NCBI RefSeq assembly: GCF_000143535.2
Contig: NC_037317.1
Location: forward strand, 1,364,001 to 1,428,000
Direction: 5' to 3'
DNA from: Botrytis cinerea B05.10
Lineage: Eukaryota > Ascomycota > Leotiomycetes > Helotiales > Sclerotiniaceae
DNA length: 64,000 bases
The position numbers and the translations under genes were made by a program. The stretch's first letter is position 1. Each line of letters begins with the position of its first letter. The notes beneath the pieces were generated by a model. The model made no database searches. It was not told the DNA's origin and was given only the letters and a program-made list of their open reading frames with translations. This document shows positions 41,658 through 54,119 of the stretch, one piece after another.

Positions 41658-43251
41658 TTAAGAATCCAACCTAACATTCTCCTTTCTATTCGTAACCGCA
41701 TCTGTCTTCAATTCAACCCCGGTACCCCTTCCATTAATAGAATTTCCATTCAACTTAATCTTTGGTCGAGGGGTCTCCTCCAAAACCTTCTTAGCAGCAA
41801 TGGCATCAACCCCCTGTTTTGCCATTGCATCTAATCTCATTTCCTCAGCCAATTCGCTCTCATCGTCATCCGATCTGTCATCTCCCAAATGACTCATGAA
41901 AACGAATCTGTAGGCGATGCGCAGAATGTAGAAGAGCCAGAAAAGATTTAGAGCTTGCAAACTACCAAGAAGAGCGGTAGAGATGACGTGTGAGAGTTCA
42001 CATTTATATTGTTCGGTTTCCCAGTTCAATTCATAAGGACCGACGGTTTTGAATTCATTGAATTCCGAGTAGAGAATTTTGAGGTTGAGGTAATGACGGA
42101 GGTAGACCCAGGCAGCGATAAAGAATGCGAAGTAAGGTCCTACAAGAGGGTGATCTAAGTAATTGAGAGTTTTGGATGTCTAAAAAATTGTTAGTCCAAG
42201 TTGTACGTTTTAGGACACAAGGGAGTTGTAGACATACCGCTAGGAAGAAATCACTAATATCATGAGTGATATAAACAGCCAAACCCATATACGTGAAATG
42301 AAAACGGTAGCTCAATCCAATAAGGAACAAAGACACAATGTGATGTCCAACCAATTCCTTATAATCCTTCCTAGGCTTCTCCAGACCCAAACATAAAACT
42401 AGAGCCTGTTGCGCCCAGTATGCAGCCTGAAACAAGTAATAGAATTTAAATATTCCCTCATGAGTCTTGTGCGGGAATCCCTCATACATTCCGCGTGTAT
42501 TGAAATACCAAACTGGGGTTCGACTCATGACGTATAAACCACAAGGGCCGAGAAAGCCAAAATAGATCGCAGTGTACATTTGTTCCATGAATCTTGATTG
42601 TTTAGCCCTACTCTTCAATCCACTCTTGCGAGCCAATGGTCTCAGGAATTTCTGCATGATGAATTCGCGAGTGAAGGACAAAACCACAATGTAGAAAGAA
42701 ACCAAAGCAAAATCCCACGGTCCTTTGCCATATTGAATTGGGGCTCCTGGGTCCGACCCTTCTTCGCGAGGCAGTTCGTAAGCTGGGAAAATGAAATAGT
42801 GTAAGGGATTAGATTTCGTAGGATTGATGGCGTATAAGGAGAGGACAGCTGCGATGATAGCGAGAGGTGTAACCCAAGTGTGCTTCAATGCATAGCGTTT
42901 ATATTTTTGCAATAGTGTCTTTGCTTTCCGCCTTTTCGAGTATGGTTTCTTTCGATCTCTATCTGCCTGTGCCTGGATCCCAATACACCCATCAGTGTCT
43001 GCAATCATCCGCAGAAGGGAAAACAGAAAAGAGAAGATACTGACCTTAATTGTCCCGGGAGAGGGTGGTCTAACATCGACCGTAGCAAAAGCCGGCGCAC
43101 CAGTATCTCCAGCTCGAATTTCACCACCTAGCCCACTAGAACGTCGTCTTATTCTCGGAGTTTCAATACTGCTCGGCGCATTGAGTGGTGTCAATTTGTC
43201 CTGCTTTGCTGTCGATACCAGCTGCGGGAAAGATTCCGTCGTAGAAGGCAT
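41658..43251 (-). CDS. LAG1: Ceramide synthase (LAG1/LAC1 family, TLC domain)
   Basis: ER membrane enzyme that joins a fatty acyl-CoA to a sphingoid base to make ceramide. Exons are 43251-42238 and 42179-41658 (intron 58 bp, phase 0), giving 511 residues. The ATG at 43251 (MPSTTESFPQL) is the first in frame. After a basic N-terminal region come membrane helices and the TLC domain: MEQMYTAIYFGFLGPCGLY, WAQQALVLCLGLEKPRKDY, and the Lag1p motif containing the catalytic histidines (LVGHHIVSLFLIGLSYRFH followed by YMGLAVYITHDISDFFLA). After the intron, FAFFIAAWVYLRHYLNL and LQALNLFWLFYILRI follow. The tail is charged and probably cytosolic (DDRSDDDESELAEEMR). A second, 72-bp intron (43044-42973, GTCAGT...CAG) is possible; it is a multiple of three without stops, so splicing would give 487 residues. 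Aspergillus homologues include BarA and LagA. Confidence 0.94.
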
Positions 43252-44266
43252 ATTAGGGAACACGACGAACAATCAAAGTAATCTTGATGAATCAATGACC
43301 TTTCCTCTCCGCGTAAACCGATCTGATTTACAGCTTTGCAAATAGCAGAAAAATGTGGTCAATCACAAAAGAAGTATGTGCAGTGGTTCAACCAATCTTA
43401 GGAAACATGCAATGGTTTTATAAGAAGATGTAGAAACGTCAATGAATCCATGAGCATCCTGAACAACAACTCGGTACGTACAACACGCTCACATAAAAAT
43501 TCGTCTAGGATCCTCGGACACTGAACTCCACCATCCGACATCATTTTGGGCACACTCCCCTGCAATCATTCATCAAAGGATAATTCCACAGAACAATGCA
43601 AACTGCAAGATTTTACATCATCAATGCCATAATTGTATTCCTACTCGGTCATATCTAATTCGCAAACGGGTCTTCGAATCTTCAACATGCATGCACATGC
43701 TCGAGATCGTCCCCCCAAACCGGTACCAGGTACACTCCAATGAAAGAATGCCACTGCTTGTGAGTTGTATGCCTTCCTGAGAGGAGTGTCCACCCGTGTT
43801 TTCAAAATGCTACTCACTGGTCTAGTCGTAGTTTTGGCCTCGTAGTTTTTGGCCTCGTCGTTTTTGGCCTCGTAGTTTTTAGACTCCAATTTCACATTTA
43901 CAAATCGCAAATGTCAATTCGATTACGTAGATGTTCTTGGCAAAATCAATGATCCAAGAATAAAAAGGGGTATCTGTTGAATTTACATCAGATCGGTTTG
44001 CTAATTCTTCACTATGCTTGAAACAGGACTCCATCATGAGATTCATGGTATCATGTTTTGATTACTACTATATGTAAACGCAATCGTAGTTCGTATACAT
44101 TGTGCTGTGGTATCTATATCCATATCCTTTTCCCTCCTCCCATAATCCGCCCGTAATTTTGGGAAAACTCCTTTTTGGGTGTCCCTAATGCCAATATACA
44201 AATATTCAAATCCTAACGCCACGCTCATGCTCATGCTTAAATCAGAATCATACCAGAATTGCCATG
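43252..44266. other. Intergenic region ceramide synthase / palH
   Basis: It contains the ceramide synthase promoter (near 43252-43500) and the palH 3' flank. A minus-strand frame of 89 codons (43910-43641) covers the 15-bp repeat described separately; no domain is seen and it is not called as a gene. Confidence 0.5.
43828..43886. repeat. Four 15-bp tandem units
   Basis: Units GTAGTTTTGGCCTC (14 bp), GTAGTTTTTGGCCTC, GTCGTTTTTGGCCTC and GTAGTTTTTAGACTC follow directly. On the minus strand they read as KNYEA/KNDEA pentapeptides. Confidence 0.8.
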
Positions 44267-46501
44267 TCAAGGATTCTCCACCCTTGGCCGTCGCGGCGGG
44301 GCCGGTATAGTTGTTACTGGTAAACCATCTATAATCGGAGGAAGAGACGGTGTGACAGGACTTCGGACTGTAATAGGACTACTTCGTGAACTCGAAAATG
44401 TAGGGGTTTGACGGCTCCCTACAAGAGTCGGCGAAGCAGTGGCATTTTCAACTCGCTGATCTAGTTCCGGTTGCACTGCAGTTGCAAATGATATACTCCC
44501 GCGATGTGTAATCGAATGTTGGTTAAGGCTATCTGGAGTGTAAGGATCGGTTGTTCTGGCAGGTCTATCTCGCCTCGAGGTGGTAACCTCTATATGAGAA
44601 GATTCATCAGGCGTTGGGCTGATTGAATCTGTATCCGATTCCTCCGATTCCGTCGCGACAGCACGTCTTCGACTTGGTGCTGGTATCACCGTCAGAGGAA
44701 GCGGGTCTGTATCGACTGTAGGGCGTGTTTTCTCACGGAACCTTTCTGCCTGGGTTGCCGCGAAACCTTCAATTCGAGCACGCACGTCCCACTTATTCGA
44801 AGATTCATGACTACTAAAAGGTGTTGGAGGCTTCGCAGTATGCAAAGAAACTTCTGCCGGAGGCCCTTGAACTCGATGCTTAAAAGGATTAAGGGAATTC
44901 CATTGCCAATTATGAAGCCCTGCCGCGACTGCAGCAGCTTGGTTCGTCTGCTCCAGAACAACCGGCTTATCCGAGTCGACCTCCTCATTACTAATGGACC
45001 TGCTAATGGATATAGCTTCACTGTTACTTCTTGAGAGTGTTGTATCCCCACTAATGATTGGTGGAGTTGCTTCGCTTATGGGATGGTATCTCACTGTATA
45101 TGCAGTGCTCTCGGCGCTGGCTGTATCCGCCCTATTAATAGGTGTAGCAGCAGGCTGGGGTCTGGTAGGCCAAAGTGGAGGACGGACAGCTAATAAATGC
45201 CTGCCTGTGCGTTGACCAGGAACAGACCCAGTCTCGAGATCATTCGTGGCATGAGATCTATAGCGATTAGCCAGCCCAGACATTGCTGGCCAAGTAGAAC
45301 CCGTAGCAGTCCCTCCCTTATCATCATTATCTTTACGGAAACGCTTTGTCCAATCCGATGTTGGAGTAACTTCTAGCATTTCATCCCCATCAAACACTTC
45401 CCTTCCGAGCACTCCGTCCTTTTTCTCGTCCCTTTCCAGAGCTTCAATTCGCTCGACCCACTCCCATACCACTACACTGGCTGCAGCAGCTCCAACCCAT
45501 CGTACGTAATCACCCCATGCAGCAAGCGTCGGCTTTGATATATCGAGAACGAAGAAGACGACAGGTACTAGCACTGATACCAACGATAGTATTGCGACCA
45601 AAAATATATTCCGCATTTTCGGATGATAAAAGGCGTAGCGCTTCTTGGAAATAGCATAGTATATGACCCAAGCGCAGTACAGCAGACTTAGGGCAAGTTG
45701 AAAGAGGTAAGCTAAGGCGGGTACAGCATCTGTAAAGAGGCGGGGTCGTGAATTGCCGTTGTAGACAAAGTTGTTGAGGAGACTGAATAAAACATCGAGT
45801 GAAATCAGAGCAAACCCGGTCCATTTGATTATAATTTTCTCCCGCTGTCGTGGAAACAATCTTATCAGAGTTTGGGCTTGCGCTAGCCACAGGAAGGTGT
45901 CCGATATGATGCGAATGATCTTGAGTTCCATGCCACCCTCGACTTCTTCTTGTAGGGCCGACGCATTCATAAGTCCAAGCTCATATTGTTGTTCCGCGAC
46001 ACGGAATGTGTCTGCTGTCGCGATAGTTAAAGAGATTGCGACGGTTAATGCTGCAACCTTTTGTAACCACGGTCGGCCACCGATGCCAATCCCAGCATCA
46101 CTCCCAGAAGGACCATTGGTGAATCCGCGCCGTCCCAGAACCACGGCGCCTTGGACCAGAAATGTTCTTGGGGTAATTAAAAGCATTATGACTAGCATGT
46201 ATGCAATCACGGTCGTGGCGGCGAGGGCGTAACATGCCGGTATCGTGGAAGCGTAGAAGGGATCACGAAGATCGACGAACGAAGTGGGAGTGCCTGCACC
46301 GGTAAGGACAATATCGGCCGTACCCGTACATTCGGGATTGAAGATAGCATTGGTTGTGAGAGTGAAATACTCGGATGCACCCAGATTAATAACTCCATTG
46401 GAAGGAAGGGTGAAAGGCGTGCAGTGAGGGTGAGTGGCGGTTGCCGCTGAAGTCGAGGAAGGCTTCAAATTGTTGATTAATTGTCTTGGGTCCATTTTCA
46501 T
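44267..46501 (-). CDS. palH: PalH/Rim21, plasma-membrane ambient-pH sensor
   Basis: Seven-helix protein that starts the Pal/Rim pathway activating the PacC/Rim101 transcription factor at alkaline pH, acting with PalF and PalI. Single exon, 744 residues, from ATG 46501 (MKMDPRQLINNL); a second ATG lies two codons on, and no ATG precedes in frame. The extracellular N-terminus has Cys residues (HPHCTPF, FNPECTG). Helices lie at about residues 88-112, 147-167, 195-216, 225-246, 262-285, 298-320 and 330-348. The diagnostic block just after helix 7 is VVWEWVERIEALERDEKKDG followed by VLGREVFDGDEM. The long cytosolic tail (about 370 residues, Ser/Thr/Pro-rich) is the expected arrestin (PalF) binding region. 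Length and layout match the family. Confidence 0.96.
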   Translation of the reverse strand: MKMDPRQLINNLKPSSTSAATATHPHCTPFTLPSNGVINLGASEYFTLTTNAIFNPECTGTADIVLTGAGTPTSFVDLRDPFYASTIPACYALAATTVIAYMLVIMLLITPRTFLVQGAVVLGRRGFTNGPSGSDAGIGIGGRPWLQKVAALTVAISLTIATADTFRVAEQQYELGLMNASALQEEVEGGMELKIIRIISDTFLWLAQAQTLIRLFPRQREKIIIKWTGFALISLDVLFSLLNNFVYNGNSRPRLFTDAVPALAYLFQLALSLLYCAWVIYYAISKKRYAFYHPKMRNIFLVAILSLVSVLVPVVFFVLDISKPTLAAWGDYVRWVGAAAASVVVWEWVERIEALERDEKKDGVLGREVFDGDEMLEVTPTSDWTKRFRKDNDDKGGTATGSTWPAMSGLANRYRSHATNDLETGSVPGQRTGRHLLAVRPPLWPTRPQPAATPINRADTASAESTAYTVRYHPISEATPPIISGDTTLSRSNSEAISISRSISNEEVDSDKPVVLEQTNQAAAVAAGLHNWQWNSLNPFKHRVQGPPAEVSLHTAKPPTPFSSHESSNKWDVRARIEGFAATQAERFREKTRPTVDTDPLPLTVIPAPSRRRAVATESEESDTDSISPTPDESSHIEVTTSRRDRPARTTDPYTPDSLNQHSITHRGSISFATAVQPELDQRVENATASPTLVGSRQTPTFSSSRSSPITVRSPVTPSLPPIIDGLPVTTIPAPPRRPRVENP

Positions 46502-49500
46502 CGGTTTGGGGGGCGGCCCTGCCGCTAATCGTTCATGCAAACTCAATGAGAAGTTATCGACATGTTAATAATATTTCGATGGGTTTGATAAATAATCGGT
46601 ATTGGGCACTGCCGTTTTGTTCTGTTTGCACGATTGCGTTATATATAATTGCGCTGCGTCGTGGTGGTCGCGAATTGGTGAGTGGGAGATGGATGGAAAA
46701 AAGCTGGGAGGGGAGGAGGTAGGTAGGTATTTGGCTGTCTGTAGGTAGTAGTGTCCGAGTCGCTCAGGCTTTGTTGGGTCGGATAGCACGGTGCGGTGCG
46801 TATTCGAGTAATAATGATCAGAAGTCCCGGTCAATCGTTAGGGAGAACGACGAGTCCGACGAGAGAATGCAAATCACAATGGCAGTAAAAATAACGATGG
46901 CTTATTCACGCTCCCTCTGGGGATTTTTATGAACGGTGCAGTCAACGTGTACAGCAGAGAGAAGGGAGGAAAGTCAAAGAGATTGACCTCCGAAAGGCAG
47001 GAAAAGGTTAAGGAGCGGCTGCTGGTGTTGATGAGTTTGGATTCGTGAAATGTTCGAGATCAGTTTCATTGACTTGGATTAATAAATTGGTGGCGAGTCG
47101 TGACCAACTGGGGATAGATCGCACAGAGAATGGGATGGAAGGAGCAGAAGGGACAGAAAGCCATGTAAGATCACACATATATAAGAGAAGAGATAAGAGT
47201 CAATTAAAAGAAAGGGATTCTGCATAGAGAGTAGTGTGCTGACGGGGTGGATGGATGCTCACATACATTATTTTAACTTTATTTTGTACATCCACCCACT
47301 GCCACCCACTGCCACCATCGTATCGAGTGCATACCGGTACGTCCCTTCTAGGATTGCGCGCCGGATCTCTCATGTTTCCCTTTCCTCTCTGCTCCCCTTG
47401 CACCGGCATTCGACGCAGCATCTCACTCGCTGTACTCGTCCACCTCTCGAATAATGCCCAGGTAGGAGATCTCTCTCGTTGAAATACCTGCACCTGGACC
47501 TGGACCTGTACCTGTTACACGTTTCCACGTCGAACTCAAATCCGCACCCGTCCGTACCAACGTCCTTCCCAGTTCCCAGGCCATCCTCGATCGACACCAG
47601 CCAGACGCAGCCAGAGGAACCACGGAAAGCGATTGATCAGAACTCTAGATTGGAACAGCCTCGGACTGGCTCATGTACTAGTATCAGCATCGTCAACATG
47701 ATCATGGACACACTACTATTTCTTATGTTATCTAGCTTTACCCTGCAGCGGTCTCTGTGTTGCAGTTTGTGTCGCCCGGTACGATCCTTCCTGCGCTCTT
47801 TACCCTTTACCCTCTAACCTCCTGTTGCAACTTGCCATCCATGGGCCAAAGCACACCCGATAACACATGGGTAAGCCAGCAAATCTAGAGCCCAAGCTAG
47901 AGCTAGACGCTCGCAGCATAGGGAGTTTGGTATGATCGTTCCATCGTGGCCGGCAAAACTTTGCGAGGGCTTGCAAATTTCACTCTGCTCGTTTCGTTTT
48001 ATTCCTCATGGGGTTACATTGGGTATCAGAGAACCAAAGTTTCGTGCCATGAGCGGAATCACATTGACGTGCACATTCCATCCTTATTCTATTCTTGTTC
48101 TATTTTCATTCAGGACCTTCCGTCCCTTCACCACTGTTTGAATGCGAGTTCGAACGGGACTTTTCATAATTGTAAAACTTGAGCGAGATGTTGCAATGGG
48201 GTTGTCTCAAATTCTGTCGATGAACTATGGCTACGATTCCGCAAGGAAGCGTGGCTTTTCTTCATCTCATCGCCAAGGAACGGTGACATGCCTTGGAAGA
48301 AAGCTTGGTGCTAATAAGCTATCGGGGGGGGGGGGGGGGGGGGGGGACAACTTGGTATTGTGCTACAGAAAACTTGGGGGAAGTTGGGGGAAGTTGGGGG
48401 AATTTGGGGAAGTCTGTTGGATTCCATCTCGGTACGTAGCACGTTTAGGTGGTGCTTCCATAACTCATTCGCTGGCGTTGACATTGGCAACGAAATCGCA
48501 CAGCATGCATGATTTGAAATGATTGATCCACCATCGGCAAGATTAAAAGCTTAAGTCACTTTCCTCCCAAATGTGTATCGCCAAAACTAACTCGGTTCAA
48601 TGTAATCGGCTACTATACTTTCGGCCATCAATCAGCCATCAATCAGCACTCCACAACTCTCTTTCTTACATTTCCTCCAAATGGCCTCGTTCCGTCTTTC
48701 ATCCATCGTCCTGTCACATGGAAGACGGGAGATCCGGTCAGGGATAGCATCTCATCACTTGATCGGGAATGCAAAGAATGACTTTTGTTCACTGGCGCAT
48801 CGCATGGCCAACCTTACTATGTCGGATAAATCCGGATATTGATGTAGGCAGCTAAAGGTGGCAGGAGGAACGTCCATACATCTGCAGCCCAGCGTTTTCT
48901 CGTGCAGCGTAGTGACACCATGCCAGCATACTAATTGGTGAGTCCCTAGCAATTGAGCATTCGCGGGGGAGGGGGGCGTCAAACTTTCCATGATAAGCGG
49001 AAAATCCTAGGTGGCTTCACACATGTGATTATGACAACAGGATGATCCAAAGTTCGCTTTTGGTAGTACTCGAGGAGAGGAATCTTGGAAGCCCTTCATC
49101 GTATGTCGTATATGGAACAGGACTTCTCGATGGACGATGGACGATGGACGGGGAACGAAGGAAGATGGAGAAGAAAACCACCCCCGAGGCTTTTGGATGC
49201 TTGGGATTATTACCGGTAGTAGTAGTAGTAGTAGTAGGTGTGCAGGCAATTTATCTAATTGTCAATCATCGATTTGATTTGATCCAGCTGCATTTGATTA
49301 TCGCGGCATCACGGTAATTTATCTATCCGGCTCCGACGAAGAAGAAAAAAAAACATTCTTCAGCCACAGACGATAGCCACAGATAAGATCGTCTGGGTGT
49401 GGCTCAGCCTTTCATCTTGGGCTGATGTAAAATTGATGGAGTGGGGAGGCGAGGAGAAATGAATTATGGACACTTGCACAGGTACATGGAGCTTTTTGTT

Positions 49501-50982
49501 CCTTGCTTCTGCAATGTGTAAAATTGGTTGGAAGGGGAGCATTATCCCCTTTATTAATAGCTACTATCAAACATGACACTTTATTTTATGCATGATGGAT
49601 GTGATGGACATTGTCGGTACAGTAGCTGTTAGACTCTTGGATGACTTCACTTTGTGGTGGATGTATGTATATATTGGTATCTATGTATTATATCTATCTA
49701 TCTATCTATATCTATATATATATCCAGATCCTAAGAAGTATCACATATATATACGTGTGTCCACACACACACACACATACAGTCCATCGACTTATTCGAT
49801 ACCTACCATGTACCAGGTAGCTAGTCTTCTTTGAAACGAATTGCGCATTCCAAAGCCATACCACCGTGATCGACAATCGTCGGTACCCGCACACAATGAA
49901 ATACATCACATATGATGGAATCATAGCATTTGCGAGTAGGTGCTAGGTGCTGGGTGCCAGGTCCTTGAACGCACACAACAAGGACTATTGAACGCGGGGT
50001 TAGCAGGAATTAGATGGCAATTTGATACCGTGAAGTGATACCGCATGTTGCATGTACCAGAGAGATGTGCTGTAAGGCGGAATCGACGCTTTCAGCTCTC
50101 ATTGGGCACTGGAGTAACTCTGCCACTCCTTTCCTCCTCCTTCACCCCTTTCGCTCCTTCGCTCTCATCCCATCCCATCCTCTCCAGACCAATGTTCCAA
50201 TTAGCTATACTTTTCCTATATATACCTGTCCACCCATGGCCGGTATATTTGTCAGGAGCAGAGGTCTTGGCACTCCCTCGGCCGGCAATGCATAACTTCT
50301 TATAGCTGATAATAATCGCAGTAAAAATTGATCGTAATCAAACTGAAACATTTGGGTAAATAATCAACCTCTTTCAAGAATTTCATCCAAAAGTTGTTCT
50401 AGATTGATTTCCTCTGCTGCCCTTCCTTCAGTGTCTACCGCTCTACCTACTTGCGACGCATTATATCCATATCCATATCCATATCCATTGCCATCATCAT
50501 AATTCCAATTGATTACGTTCTGATCAATACACCCGTCGCTTTTAAACTTTCCACCCGCCTCTACTTTTCGAAACACTCCTTTCTTGATTCCCATTAGAAC
50601 CAAAGTCTCTTGTTAATGACCTACTGCGTTCAAAGTCGATCCTCCTAATCAGCCCCCGTGCTAAGGCTCGATTGTCATTTCATTTATTTGGTCTCCTAAC
50701 CTGAAGAAAAAAGCAACCCTGGAAACAACGCAAGAGCTGCTTGAGCCGCTCGATTCTTTTGGCCTCTATAACAATCACTCGGTGCTCTTTTGCCACATTC
50801 ACTCCCTTTTAAACACTTAGATGTGGCAGACCAATCTTGCTGGGTTTCATTTGGATGTTAATCGTAATCTCTGTGCTCGTGCCTGTCACAAATCATCTCA
50901 TAAAGTGGTAATTAAATAAACCACTGCCAGAACCAGATTTGTTATTCTTTAGAGGTCTGCGACCTCACGATACAATAGAGAC
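46502..50982. other. Divergent intergenic region palH / Tea4 homologue
   Basis: 4.5 kb without a recognisable gene; presumably it holds both promoters and leaders. Items seen are a CCACTGC repeat (about 47290-47318), a poly-G tract (separate entry) followed by GGGGGAAGTT repeats (about 48373-48410), AGTAGTAGT repeats (about 49217-49236), CTAT and TATA runs (about 49688-49725), an AC run (about 49763-49778) and CCATAT repeats (about 50467-50492). A CT-rich patch near 50130-50190 could be promoter-like. Confidence 0.5.
48324..48346 (+). repeat. 23-base poly-G tract
   Basis: Uninterrupted G run in the palH/Tea4 intergenic region, followed by GGGGGAAGTT units that add further G clusters. Possible G-quadruplex; exact length uncertain. 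Confidence 0.9.
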
Positions 50983-53900
50983 ATGACGCGCCCGGAAATC
51001 ATTCGCGCTGGTTCGTCCCCGATTGTCTCACTGCCTCCCTTTAATGGTAACTGATTTCACAGATTCAATTGACCTTCAGGACCAAAATGCCCCATCGGCG
51101 CAAGACCATACGAAGAAACATGCAAACACAGCACCGTTGGGCACTGGGCCGCCTGCTCCACACCAGGCCGAAGCATTGCGGGATGTCGCAGCAGAAGTCG
51201 CAGACGAACAACATAGAAGTCCAAGAGTTTCAAGAGAATGGGCCAATGGCGAAGGGCAAATGATACAAGACTATACGAGTGACGATTCGGCTGCTGGAGG
51301 CGACGCTGCAATGAATGGAAACAGTCAACAAGATGATTTGGCAATTGCTCAGAATGGCGGGTTGTCAGGCTCTGGGGGCGAGGATGGAGATATGGCGGAC
51401 GCTGAGGGAGATGATAGCATGGATGATGACATGATGGACAAGATCTCAAGCTCCCCGTCAATCGACGATGGTGGGTATTCTCTTCCAAAAATTTGGCCTT
51501 CTAGGTCCGACTCCCTTTCCCGGGCAAGCTCCTCGTCGTTCTCACAAGCGTGCGGCGAAAGTTCATCCCCTTTCGTGGAGCCACCCACTTTCTTTCCATT
51601 ACAACCTATGAGCGGCCAGCTAGATATGGACCTGAGCCAGGTGGCTCACGAAATTCAATATCATCATCATCATCTAGGTGAGTATCTCGACCGGGCAAAT
51701 AGTACTACGTCGAATTACGACACCGATGCGCCCATACCAGTGACCCCGGAAAAGTATGGACCTTGCGTGGAGAAACACGGCCAAGACTATAATGAAGAGT
51801 ATTTCCATGACCAGCTCATAGCAATGCATGATTCGGACCAGGATATTGCGCAAACTTCGGCTTTCGATCCTTACGACTACGACGAGGCAATGACCATACC
51901 ATACGAAAGTTCCGAAGACGAAGAGGGCCAACATTACGAGGATGATGAGGATGATGATGATGATAATGATGATATTCCATATGCTGCTGACTCTAGATTT
52001 GTTGATTCCGGATGGGGTGGAGAGTGCTTACAAGAATCAGAGGACATCGATTTCGAATTCGTCTACGCGCTTCATACTTTCGTCGCTACAGTGGAAGGCC
52101 AAGCCAATGCAACTAAAGGAGACACAATGGTTTTGCTAGACGACAGTAACAGCTATTGGTGGCTCGTCAGGGTAGTGAAGGATAGCAGCATAGGCAAGTC
52201 ACACTACCCGTTATCTCTACAATGATTGCTAACGCTCTTGCCAATCACAGGTTACTTACCAGCAGAACATATCGAGACGCCCACTGAAAGATTAGCACGA
52301 CTTAACAAGCATAGGAATATTGATGTACGTGATACTTTTTGGAATTTCGAAAAATTACTAACACGAACAGCTTACATCGGCCATGTTGGGAGATCAAGCA
52401 GAGAAGTCAAAGAACCCCCTGAAGAAAGCAATCCGTCGAAGAAATGCCAAAACTGTGACATTTACCGCGCCGACATATGTTGAGGCTTCAGATGTTGACT
52501 ACTCTTCTGATGAAGATGACGGCGATGGGGGATTTTACGGGCAACAAGAACAACAGGCTGAACAGCAAGAGCAGACCGTCGATGATGATGAAATTGTTGC
52601 AATAGAGCCACTCAAACCGCGCAATGAACTTCGCGAAGTCAAATCTGAAAGTCCAGAACGTGATAATTCACTCGCTAAATCCAGCTTGGACACAACTCGA
52701 AGCAGTGACGAGATTCTTGAAGGGAAGACTGAAGGTAGCAAATCTAGAAATGGTACTCTACGAAACACGGATTCATTCTTCAAAGACGATACAGTGGAAA
52801 CTCGAAAAATTACACTTACGCCAAATCTACTTCGCGATGATTCTAGCACTTCCACTCGGACATCTAATGATTCGGAGAAATTGAAGCAGAGGCCGAGCCT
52901 CGATAGAATTGAGAAAGATCTTGTGTCAGACAAAACTAAGGATAAGAAAGACAAGAAGGAGAAGAAAGACAAGGAGAAGAAACCAGGAATGCTTAGCGGG
53001 CTTTTCAAACGAAAAGACAAGAAATCGAAGCACCAAGATGATGACCTCGAAGATTCAATGGCATCAAGCAAACATTCAGGCGAGAACCGTGCATCATCTC
53101 CATCCCCTAGCAAGGACTCGGATCTCGCATCGGTCGAAGAATCGAGCCCAGAAGCGCAAAAGCAGCCCGGCAAGTTACAGAAACAACCGCGACCAGAAAC
53201 ATCACCAAGTCGAAAGCAGAGCTCGAGGGAAGCAAGGTCGATAGAACCTCAACTTGCAACGATTTCCGAGCGTGCAATCGCAGCTGATTCGGCGCCAGGG
53301 CTTTCGTTGCGCTTGGTACAGCCTGAGCCACAAACAGCGGCCCCAGACCAACAGGAAAGTCCCAGCTCACCCACAGTTCCGAGTCCCAAGTCACCCGGGC
53401 CAATATCCAAGATGTTACATTCCGCAATTTCTAGCAGTTCAGAGCCAAAACCTGTCAAAGCCAAGAAGGCAAAGGCCCGAGTCGAATTGGATGACTTTGA
53501 TTCAACTTCTGAAGAGTCCGAAGCTGAAGAGCCTCTTCATTCTCCAGTTGAACAGGCTCAACGACCTATTCCGGGTAGCTTCCCCGATAGTTATACCGCA
53601 ACTCCTGCAACGGAGAATCGTGATGCCATGGAAGAGAGACTGTCGGAATCCCCAGTACAAGTTTCTCCGATCACACCGACGAATTCCCATCCACCAGCAC
53701 TCATGGTCGATACGTCCAGTCAAGAAGAGCCACCATCACCTATGTCGTCATCGCATTCACCTTCACCTGAACTTATCGATGCAGATGATGTTAAGAAAGG
53801 CCCTGGGAGCTCTACTACTTCAGCCTCGACACCTACATGGAGTGACTCGCATCTTAGGACATTTTTTGACGATGACACAGATATCCGAGATCTACTAGTT

Positions 53901-54119
53901 GTTGTCTACGACAAATCAGGAGTAGTACCAGCAGGATCGGATCACCCAGTTGTGGGTAACCTTTTCAAAGAAGAGAATGCCAAATTGGCGGATATAACTA
54001 ACGTGAGTTTTGGTGAATATGTGAATCTACATGAAATTATACTGACTAGATTATAGCGCTTGGATGGAATGCTTGGTGATTGGTTAGCTCGCAAAATGAG
54101 GACACAATCCTCAAGATGA
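50983..54119 (+). CDS. BUD14: Tea4/Bud14-like SH3 polarity protein
   Basis: Predicted cell-end polarity factor that in yeasts links microtubule tip proteins, formin and type 1 phosphatase. Exons 50983-51010, 51063-52193, 52251-52324, 52371-54002 and 54057-54119 encode 975 residues, all phases agreeing. The tiny first exon (MTRPEIIRA, then D at the junction) is chosen because the continuing frame upstream has no better ATG. The N-terminal part is acidic (DDEDDDDDNDD near residue 300). The SH3 domain spans about 343-412 (VYALHTFVATVEGQAN ... YWWLVRV ... YLPAEHIETP). KTVTF at 438-442 is a consensus RVxF docking motif for PP1. A Lys-rich stretch (KDKKDKKEKKDKEKK) and Ser/Pro-rich linker precede a conserved C-terminal segment (FFDDDTDIRDLLVVVYDKSG to DWLARKM). 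Intron 2 (52194-52250) has a GC donor (GCAAGT). Confidence 0.88.

Noticed and set aside
44267..46546. Longer palH frame starting at 46546
   Set aside because: That start is TTG, not ATG; the first ATG in frame is at 46501.
52535..53173. 212-codon minus-strand frame opposite the Tea4/Bud14 homologue
   Set aside because: Ser/Leu-rich mirror of the Glu/Lys/Asp-rich sense protein; antisense shadow.
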